DNA from: Amycolatopsis sp. NBC_01480
GTDB taxonomy: Bacteria; Actinomycetota; Actinomycetes; Mycobacteriales; Pseudonocardiaceae
NCBI RefSeq assembly: GCF_036227205.1
Contig: NZ_CP109442.1
Coordinates: 7,068,001 to 7,132,000, forward strand
DNA length: 64,000 nucleotides
Direction: 5' to 3'
Shown: positions 57,850-64,000 of the stretch, one piece after another
How positions within the stretch are numbered: position 1 is the stretch's first letter
How the letters are laid out: each line of letters opens with the position of its first letter
Program-made: the position numbers and the translations under genes
The notes under the pieces: generated by a model
What the model was told of the DNA's origin: nothing
The model's database searches: none
What the model saw: the letters and a program-made list of their open reading frames with translations, nothing else

Positions 57850-57928
57850 TGGTAATCGCCTTTTCTTTCGGGGAAATACAGTATTACCTTTTTCCGGCCC
57901 GAGAGGAAAGACTTGTTTCCGGTCCGCG

Positions 57929-58771
57929 TCAGCGATGGGGGTAATGGGCGGCGAGGGCGGCCCAGACCTCGAGCACGTCGAGCGCCTGCCGTGGGCTCGC
58001 GGCGGCGAAGCGGACGGTGCGCCCGTCGAGCCGCTCGGTGCCGGGGACGCGGGCAGCCAGGTCCGCCGCGCCGTTGGGCCGCAATTCGGCCTCGACGAGA
58101 AGTTCGTCCGGAATGGACAGCGGCCGGACGGCGCCGGACAGGGCGTTCCGGACCGCCCGCGCGGCCCCGTCGGTGATGGCCTCGCGGGCGACCGCGGGGT
58201 GACGGCTGCGCGCGGCGGTGCGGCCGAGTGCGGTTTTCACCGGGACGGTCACCACGCCGGGGAAGACGCGCTCCGCGTGCGCGCAGACCACGTCGTCGCC
58301 GGTGACGAGACCGACCGGCACGCCGTGCTCCGCGGCGATCAGCGCGTTCAGATCCGCTTCGCCGATGGACACCCCGCCGAGCCGGACGTCGGCGAATCCA
58401 CTGCCGCTGAAGGTGTGCGCGAGCACGCCGGCCGGATCGGCGGCCCCGGCGTGGTAGCCCACCAGCAGCACGACACCACGGCCGGACGGCAGCTCCTGCA
58501 TCATGCCGAGCGGCGTGGGCTCGCCGATCACGTACTCGGCGCGCCGGTCGAGCCGCTCGCCGAGCAGGTTGTCCGCCGGGCCGTGGCTGTCGTTGACCAC
58601 CACGGACGTCGCGCCGCCGTCGAACGCCCCGGCCACCGCGGCGTTGGCCTCGGCGGTCATCAGCTCCCGCGCCGCCGGGTAGTCCCGGCCGCCGGGCCCG
58701 ATCTGCTGGCGCGTGGCGATGCCCGCGACGCCTTCCAGGTCCACCGAAATCAGCACGTCCACAGTGGCCAC
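57929..58771 (-). CDS. M55-family D-aminopeptidase (DppA-like)
   Basis: This 280-residue protein matches the DppA family: DVLISVDLEGVAGI (metal Asp and Glu), VVVNDSHGPADN (metal His), GVVLLVGYHAGAADPAGVLAHTFSGSGFADVRLGGVSIGEADLNA (metal and catalytic His residues plus Glu). B. subtilis DppA is a zinc D-aminopeptidase acting on D-Ala peptides. It is encoded alone between SGNH and GH59 genes, without dipeptide transport genes. Confidence 0.92.
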   Translation of the reverse strand: MATVDVLISVDLEGVAGIATRQQIGPGGRDYPAARELMTAEANAAVAGAFDGGATSVVVNDSHGPADNLLGERLDRRAEYVIGEPTPLGMMQELPSGRGVVLLVGYHAGAADPAGVLAHTFSGSGFADVRLGGVSIGEADLNALIAAEHGVPVGLVTGDDVVCAHAERVFPGVVTVPVKTALGRTAARSRHPAVAREAITDGAARAVRNALSGAVRPLSIPDELLVEAELRPNGAADLAARVPGTERLDGRTVRFAAASPRQALDVLEVWAALAAHYPHR

Positions 58772-58813
58772 CCCAGTCGTTTGTCCTGACCGGAGGCTAC
58801 CCGCGGATCGTGG

Positions 58814-61597
58814 TCAGCCGCGGCCCCACTTCTGGTTGCCGTTGCCCGAGCAGGTCCAGATCTCCAGCGGCGTGTTGTCGGCCGTGCCGGCGTTCTTGGC
58901 GTCCAGGCAGGTGCCGGACGCGACGTTGACGACCGTCCCGTCGCTGTGCACCCGCCACTGCTGGGTGTTGCTGGTCCCGCAGGTCCGGATCTCCACGCCG
59001 GTGCCGTCCGCGGTCGCGCCGCCGATCAGGCCGAGGCACTTGGTGTCGTAGACGGTCAGCTGGTTGGAGTGGTTGGACGTCCAGGTCTGGTTGTCCGAGC
59101 CGTAGCAGTCCCACAGCGCGGGCTGGGCGCCGTCGTCCCGGCTGGCCGCGGGCACGTCCACGCACCGGCCCGAATCCTGTCCCTTGAGTGGGCCCGCGGC
59201 ATCTCGGCGGGCCCACTTCTGGTTCGCGCCGCCCGTGCAGGTCCACAGCTCCAGCGGGGTGCCGTTCGCGTAGGACTGGCCGGTCGCGTCCAGGCAGGTG
59301 CCGGAGGCGGCGTTGACCACCGAGCCGTCCGGTTTGACCGTCCACTGCTGGCTGCCGCTGCCGGAGCAGTCCTCGATCACGGCCTGGGTGCCGTTGACGG
59401 TGGCGCCGCCGGCAGTGTCGAGGCATTTGGTGCCGTAGACCATCAGCTGCTTGGCCGGGGTGGACGTCCAGATCTGGTTGCCGCCGCCGTTGCAGTCCCA
59501 CAGGTCGACGACGGTGCCGTTGGCCTGGCTCAGCGCCGGGACGTCCGCGCACAGGCCGGAGTTCTGGTCCTTGAGGAAGCCGCTGACCGAGCCCGCGGCG
59601 TTCGGCGTCACCGACAGGTTGTCGAACTGGTCGGTCTGGTAGCCGACCACGCCGAGGCCGACCTGGCCGGTGGGATAGGAGTTGTCGTGGACGGTGCCGA
59701 GCGTGGCGCCGTCGAGCTTGGCGGTGATCTCGTCACCGGAGAAGCCGAGCGACAGGTTGTGCCAGCTGTTCAGCCCCGGCGCCGCGTGAGTGCCCGAGAG
59801 CAGCGTGGTGAGGTTTCCGGAGCTGGTGTTCTTGGTGATGGACCACGCCCCGTTGTCGCCGATCCGCAGCTCGTACGCCGCCTGATGGCTCTGCGGCCGG
59901 GTCTGGGTGTTGGCCCGCCCGAGCAGTTCCGCGGTGCCGGCCTGCTGGAGGTCGACGTCCGCGCTCACCGTGTAGTCGGCCCAGCTCGGATCCCCGGCCA
60001 GGGTGAAGGCGTCCGAATCATCCTGCCATTCGATCGGCTTGACCGGCGTGACCTGCTGCACGCACTGGCCGGACCGCCCGGCCGCGCAGGGCCGCACCTC
60101 GTACGAGCCCTGCATGTCGGACAGGTACTTCGCTTCGGTGTTCGTGGCGTCGTTGTCGAAATTGTCGCTGTACGGCAGGGCGAGCGCGTGGTCGGCGGGC
60201 GCGGTCGCGGCGCCCTTGCCCTGGCCCGTCGTCGTGGTGACGGTGTAGGCGTAACCCGGCTGCATGGTCAGCGAGTACGAGCCGTTGCTCGGCATGAGGT
60301 CCTGGGTGTGGATGAAGTCCGTCGACGCGCTGGGGTGGTTCACGTTCGTGGCCCACACGTGCACCGGGCCGGTGGACAGGCCGCCCTTGACGGTGAAGTT
60401 CGCGGTCTGCGCCGCCGTGGCCGTGGTGGTCTCCAGCACGGTCGAGTAGTCCGTGCCGTTGGGAGACTTCAGCGTCACGTAGCTGCCGTTGGACTCGGCG
60501 CCGCCGAGGTGGCCGGACGCGGAGTCGATGAACTTCCAGCCCGGCTGGGCGAACTGGGTCACCTGCGCGGTGGCCCAGGTGTTCTCGCCGACGCTGTAGT
60601 GCCCGGACCACGGGGAGTTCGCCGTGGACAGACCCACTGTCGCGTAAGGAAGATTGGGGTAGATCGCGGCGAGCAGCGGCCAGTTCAGGTACGCGGTCAT
60701 GTCGGCGTCGACGTAGCCGCGGGTGATCGAGCGGATCAGCGCCGGTGCGCCCGCGTTCATGTCGATCGAGCCGTTTTCACTGGCCCACAAGGGTTTTCCG
60801 TTGTTCTTCGCGGCATCGGTGCTGGAGCAGCTGTTCGCGCTGCCGCCGTCGCCGCCCTCGCAGGGATAGTGTGCGCCGATGATGGACACCGCGTTGTTGA
60901 ACGCCTGGTTGGACGCCATGTCGTCGGCGACGCCCCAGCCGCTGTCGTCGCCGACGATCTGCACGCTCGAGTACCCGGCGTTGTTCAGGGCCGAGCGCAG
61001 CTGGATGTACCAGTTCACGTCGTGCCCGCGCTCGTTCCAGCCGCCGAGGTAGTCGATGGTCAGCCCGTTCTGCTTGGCGCAGCCCAGCCAGGTGATCAGG
61101 TAGTCGATGGTGTCGCTCGACCAGAACCCGCCGTTGATCCAGCCCGGCGCCGCCCAGGCGAGCGCGGAGAGCTTGATGCCCGGGTTGCGCGCCTTCGCCT
61201 GCTTCATCAGCCAGAACTCGTAGCCGGCGGTGCAGTTGACCTGGCCCTTGACGTGCTCGACCGACGGCTCGGAGCCGTCCGTGGAGTTGGCGTCGCCGCC
61301 GATCTCCGCCTTGAGGATCTGCAGGTTCGCGCCGTAGTCAGGCTTGAACAGGTAGTCGAGGATCTGCGCCTGCTGGGCGGCCGGATACTCGGTCAGCAGC
61401 CGGGAATTCCCGCCACCGCCGCTGATCGCGCCGATGCCGTCGAACGTCCGCCCGCCCTGGCCGCCGTCCACGGTCACGGACGTTTCGGTGGCGGCGGCCT
61501 TCGCCGGATCGGCCTGTACGGGGGCCGCGGTCGAGGAGAGGGCGCCGGCGAGCAGCGCCATGATCCACAACGGGGCAAGTCTGCGTGAACGGGACAC
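58814..61597 (-). CDS. Secreted GH59-type galactosidase with two ricin-type lectin domains
   Basis: The 927-residue protein has a signal peptide (about 1-30), a GH59 catalytic barrel (40-330; TFDGIGAISGGGGNSRLL, GGWNERG with acid/base Glu, LWASENGSID with nucleophile Glu), beta-sandwich and lectin-like segments (to about 660) and two ricin B beta-trefoils (about 670-790 and 800-927; repeated CLD, QQW and NQKW motifs). GH59 enzymes cleave galactosyl linkages; the bacterial substrate is probably a galactan. The GTG at 61597 has GGAGGTGG upstream and gives the proper signal start. Confidence 0.9.
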   Translation of the reverse strand: MSRSRRLAPLWIMALLAGALSSTAAPVQADPAKAAATETSVTVDGGQGGRTFDGIGAISGGGGNSRLLTEYPAAQQAQILDYLFKPDYGANLQILKAEIGGDANSTDGSEPSVEHVKGQVNCTAGYEFWLMKQAKARNPGIKLSALAWAAPGWINGGFWSSDTIDYLITWLGCAKQNGLTIDYLGGWNERGHDVNWYIQLRSALNNAGYSSVQIVGDDSGWGVADDMASNQAFNNAVSIIGAHYPCEGGDGGSANSCSSTDAAKNNGKPLWASENGSIDMNAGAPALIRSITRGYVDADMTAYLNWPLLAAIYPNLPYATVGLSTANSPWSGHYSVGENTWATAQVTQFAQPGWKFIDSASGHLGGAESNGSYVTLKSPNGTDYSTVLETTTATAAQTANFTVKGGLSTGPVHVWATNVNHPSASTDFIHTQDLMPSNGSYSLTMQPGYAYTVTTTTGQGKGAATAPADHALALPYSDNFDNDATNTEAKYLSDMQGSYEVRPCAAGRSGQCVQQVTPVKPIEWQDDSDAFTLAGDPSWADYTVSADVDLQQAGTAELLGRANTQTRPQSHQAAYELRIGDNGAWSITKNTSSGNLTTLLSGTHAAPGLNSWHNLSLGFSGDEITAKLDGATLGTVHDNSYPTGQVGLGVVGYQTDQFDNLSVTPNAAGSVSGFLKDQNSGLCADVPALSQANGTVVDLWDCNGGGNQIWTSTPAKQLMVYGTKCLDTAGGATVNGTQAVIEDCSGSGSQQWTVKPDGSVVNAASGTCLDATGQSYANGTPLELWTCTGGANQKWARRDAAGPLKGQDSGRCVDVPAASRDDGAQPALWDCYGSDNQTWTSNHSNQLTVYDTKCLGLIGGATADGTGVEIRTCGTSNTQQWRVHSDGTVVNVASGTCLDAKNAGTADNTPLEIWTCSGNGNQKWGRG

Positions 61598-61972
61598 CGG
61601 TGGCCCACCTCCACTTGAGGGATGGTGAACAGTGTGCAGTTGTGTGTGTTTGACGGTCAAGAACCCCCACAGGTCAAACATAGACAAACATCCCCCGGCT
61701 GGGCGGTTGATGTGGGTTCGCGGCCCGACTGAGAGGCCGTCGGTGCTGGTACAGACCAGTCGGAACCGTCACGCCCCGGCCGCCGGGATCGGAAACCGCC
61801 GGTGCCGATTTACTTACCGTCGCCGTGTTATGGGTGCTTGACACGAATACCGGGCCGAGATCACACTGAGCGCCATCGTCCCGGAACGGCCGGCGACCTT
61901 TTCTTCCTGACCCTGCGGTGCGGCTCCAGGCGTGCTCGCGGTCATTTCTTGGGCATTCGGAGAGGGGCTATT
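61598..61972. other. Divergent gap between GH59 and the small secreted protein
   Basis: This gap has no supported gene. A dyad GTTTGAC (61648-61654) / GTCAAAC (61673-61679) with an 18-nt spacer, and CTGGT/ACCAG near 61747-61760, could be regulator sites for the GH59 gene. Promoters for both directions should lie here. Confidence 0.5.
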
Positions 61973-62392
61973 GTGAACGCGCGAAAAATCGGCAGAAAAA
62001 CGGCGGTCGCGGTTATCTGCGGAGTCGCGGTGTCGGCTGCATTGGGCGTGTCGGCCGGGTCGGCCTCGGCAGCCCCGCAAGTGACTGGAGCGCACAGCTC
62101 GGTCGCCGCGAAGCCGCAGTTCCGGCAGCTGATCGGCCATGTCATCGCCAGCGGGTATTTCGAGGCCAGCGCGCCGGTCGCGGGCAACTACGCGATCGAG
62201 TACGACGTGACCAAGGGCATCGTCTACTACGACACGCTGATCGACGGAGTGGGGCTCGGCTCCGCGGGTGGCCCGGCCGGCACCACCAATCACACCGCGG
62301 CCACGCCGTTGACCGCCGGCGGTCATCTGGTGAATGTCGCCGGGGGTGAGGGAACCGGCGAAGCCGACCTCTATCTGGTGCAGATATCCTGA
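61973..62392 (+). CDS. Small secreted hypothetical protein
   Basis: This 139-residue protein has a clear signal peptide (KTAVAVICGVAVSAALGVSAGSASAAPQ). The mature part is about 105 residues, Gly/Ala/Thr-rich with strands (YFEASAPVAGNYAIEYDVTKGIVYYDTLIDGVGLG) and no Cys. The GTG at 61973 follows AGAGGGG. It lies next to glycosidase genes and may be a small cell-wall or extracellular matrix protein; no family recognised. Confidence 0.75.
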   Translation: MNARKIGRKTAVAVICGVAVSAALGVSAGSASAAPQVTGAHSSVAAKPQFRQLIGHVIASGYFEASAPVAGNYAIEYDVTKGIVYYDTLIDGVGLGSAGGPAGTTNHTAATPLTAGGHLVNVAGGEGTGEADLYLVQIS

Positions 62393-62399
62393 CCGGAAA

Positions 62400-62430
62400 A
62401 AGCGGGAATCGCGGGTATTCCCGGGCTTTT
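62400..62430 (+). terminator. Hairpin with T-run after the small secreted gene
   Basis: AAGC-GGGAAT (62400-62409) pairs with ATTCCC-GGGCTT (62417-62428) with a small bulge, followed by TTTT. It resembles a classical intrinsic terminator, less common in this genome. Confidence 0.5.
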
Positions 62431-62506
62431 ATTCGACGATTCTGATAGCGCTGAATCCTGCGCGCGTGCGTTTCCGGCTGGGTGAGCCAACGAGGGAGAG
62501 GTCGGC

Positions 62507-63994
62507 GTGACTGTTCGTTCGGGTCGTGTTGGTGCACGAAAGTACCTGTCCGTACTCGGCGCGATCTTGCTGTGCGCCGCCTTCTCCGTCGGGGGAGCAG
62601 GACCGGCCGCCGTCGCGGCTCCGGCCGATTCGACGCTGCCGTGTGACATCTACGCGTCGGCGGGCACGCCGTGCGTGGCGGCGCACAGCACGACGAGGGC
62701 CGTGTTCGCCGCCTACAACGGGCCGCTTTATCAGGTCACGCGGGCCTCGGACGGGGCGGCGCAGGACATCGGGCTCCTGTCGGCCGGCGGGTACGCCGAC
62801 GCGGCGGCCCAGGATGCGTTCTGCGCCGGCACCACCTGTCAGATCACCAAGATCTACGACCAGACCGCCAACCACAGCGACCTCACCCCGGCGCCGGGCG
62901 GCACGGCGAACAACGCGGCGGACCGCGGCGCCGACGCGAGCGAGCTGGCGGTGACGGCGGGCGGTAACAAGGTCTACGGCGTCTGGACCTCACCCGGCGT
63001 CGGCTACCGGTACAACGGCGTCGCGAAGGGCGTCGCGACCAACGGCGCGCCCGAAGGCGCGTACATGGTGGCCAGCGGCACCCATGTCGGCAGCAACTGC
63101 TGCTTCGACTACGGCAACGCCGAGAGCAGCCCCGCCGACAACGGCAACGGGCACATGGACGCGGTCAGCATCGCGACCACCTGTTACTTCCAGCCGTGCA
63201 GCGGCGCCGGCCCGTGGGTCGAGGCCGACATGGAGAACGGCATGTTTCAAGGCGCCGACGGCTCCAATACCGCGAACACCGGCAACAGCAGCCCGTACGT
63301 CACCGCCATGCTCCGGAACGACGGCCAGACCACCTATTCCCTCCAGGGCGGCGATTCCCAGTCCGGCGGCCTGTCGACCTGGTGGAACGGCGCGTTGCCG
63401 AACCGCGGCGGCTACCGGCCGATGCAGCAGGAGGGCGGCATCATCCTGGGCATCGGCGGGGACAACAGCAACTGGAACATGGGCACCTTCTTCGAGGGCG
63501 TGATGGTCGCCGGCTTCCCGGGCGACGCCACGGAGAACGCGGTGGCGGCGAACGTCGCCTCGGTCGGCTACTCCGGTCAGACGAACGTCCCCAACGGCCC
63601 GCAGGGGACCATCTCCGGCCCGGGCGGGCAGTGCGTCGACGCGGCCGGTGACGACACCGGCGTCAACGGGACCGCCGTCCAGCTGTGGAACTGCCAGAGC
63701 TACGCGGAGGACCAGTACTGGACGCACCAGCCGAACGGCTCGCTGAGCACCATCGGCCGCTGCCTCGACATCACCGGCAACAGCACGGCTTCCGGCGCGC
63801 TCGTCGAGCTGTGGGACTGCACCGGCGGCGGCAACCAGGAGTGGCAGCCGCAGCCGGACGGCTCGCTGCTCAACCCGCGGTCCGGTCTCTGCCTGGACGA
63901 TCCGGGCGGCAACACGGCCAACGGCACGCAGCTCGAGATCTGGACCTGCACCGGTGGCGCCAACCAGCAGTTCACCCTGCACAGCGGTTCCTGA
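62507..63994 (+). CDS. Secreted GH54-type alpha-L-arabinofuranosidase with ricin-type lectin domain
   Basis: The 495-residue product has a signal peptide (KYLSVLGAILLCAAFSVGGAGPAAVAAPA), a GH54 catalytic domain (about 45-360: PCDIYASAGTPCVAAHSTTRAVFAAYNGPLYQVTR, ADMENGMFQG with the nucleophile Glu, GIGGDNSNWNMGTFFEG with the acid/base Asp, and a vicinal CC pair in SNCCFDYG) and a ricin B beta-trefoil (about 365-495) instead of the AbfB domain of fungal enzymes. It removes arabinofuranosyl side chains from arabinoxylan or arabinan. The gene is complete; the window ends 6 bp after the stop. Confidence 0.92.
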   Translation: MTVRSGRVGARKYLSVLGAILLCAAFSVGGAGPAAVAAPADSTLPCDIYASAGTPCVAAHSTTRAVFAAYNGPLYQVTRASDGAAQDIGLLSAGGYADAAAQDAFCAGTTCQITKIYDQTANHSDLTPAPGGTANNAADRGADASELAVTAGGNKVYGVWTSPGVGYRYNGVAKGVATNGAPEGAYMVASGTHVGSNCCFDYGNAESSPADNGNGHMDAVSIATTCYFQPCSGAGPWVEADMENGMFQGADGSNTANTGNSSPYVTAMLRNDGQTTYSLQGGDSQSGGLSTWWNGALPNRGGYRPMQQEGGIILGIGGDNSNWNMGTFFEGVMVAGFPGDATENAVAANVASVGYSGQTNVPNGPQGTISGPGGQCVDAAGDDTGVNGTAVQLWNCQSYAEDQYWTHQPNGSLSTIGRCLDITGNSTASGALVELWDCTGGGNQEWQPQPDGSLLNPRSGLCLDDPGGNTANGTQLEIWTCTGGANQQFTLHSGS

Positions 63995-64000
63995 CGCCGG

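Noticed and set aside
58946..61588. 880-residue plus-strand open frame opposite the GH59 gene
   Set aside because: No motifs and typical shadow composition; the minus frame has signal peptide, catalytic residues and lectin repeats.
1..64000. tRNA, rRNA, integrase or transposase genes
   Set aside because: No cloverleaf-like sequence, rRNA segment, or recombinase/transposase motif was recognised on either strand.

Overview
The window comes from a high-GC actinobacterium. Codon third positions are strongly G/C, GTG starts are common, many genes are joined by 4-base stop/start overlaps, and several look leaderless. The gene content (Rsb-type partner-switching regulators, F420/LLM-type oxidoreductase, GT-B glycosyltransferase of the glycopeptide type, HelD-family RNA polymerase factor, many MFS pumps paired with regulators, secreted glycosidases with ricin-type lectin domains) fits Pseudonocardiaceae, most probably Amycolatopsis. 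That genus call is inference. No rRNA, tRNA, CRISPR array, phage or insertion sequence was seen.

Layout. 1-5.4 kb: the end of an MFS transporter, then a stress-signalling block with a MEDS/ATPase sensor, an RsbW-like kinase, an RsbU-like phosphatase and an RsbV-like STAS protein (the last three overlapping by 4 bases), plus a divergent second GAF-PP2C phosphatase. 5.5-10.5 kb: a MocR-type regulator lacking its PLP lysine, cyanase, an epimerase-like protein, small unknown proteins and a YqjF/DUF2071 protein. 10.5-13.7 kb: a secreted sialidase whose C-terminal domain is split off by a frameshift, and an amidohydrolase divergent from a MarR regulator. 13.7-21.4 kb: a membrane sulfatase, TetR/hydrolase, IMPase/NmrA divergent from LysR, and MFS divergent from MarR. 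21.5-28 kb: a GH128-type glucanase, an SDR, a thioesterase, cystathionine beta-synthase divergent from a DszC-like monooxygenase, and PhoU. 28-32 kb: PAP2 phosphatase, DoxX, and GntR divergent from a YeiH-family exporter across a perfect 20-bp palindrome. 32-38 kb: an MFS/MarR pair followed by the most interesting locus, a GT-B glycosyltransferase preceded by a near-exact rifamycin-associated element, then a HelD/HelR-like protein; together they look like a rifamycin-resistance locus. 37.9-39.9 kb: cbtB-cbtA-FhuF-like operon behind a cobalamin riboswitch. 39.9-45.7 kb: crotonase, a truncated siderophore-interacting protein gene, an RpiR/MFS operon divergent from a histidine-ammonia-lyase homologue with an altered MIO triad, and a methyltransferase. 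45.9-53.6 kb: a LolA/RseB-like protein in an operon with an ABC exporter, a lipase, a SnoaL-like protein, an LLM oxidoreductase, a DUF885 protein and two unknown small proteins. 54-64 kb: a secreted polysaccharide-degradation region (beta-helix protein, SGNH esterase, M55 aminopeptidase, GH59 and GH54 enzymes with ricin lectin domains).

Several intergenic gaps hold long hairpins. Two 47-nt copies 33 kb apart (23250-23296 and 56576-56622) differ by paired, compensatory substitutions in the stem, which is good evidence that the folded structure is what is kept.
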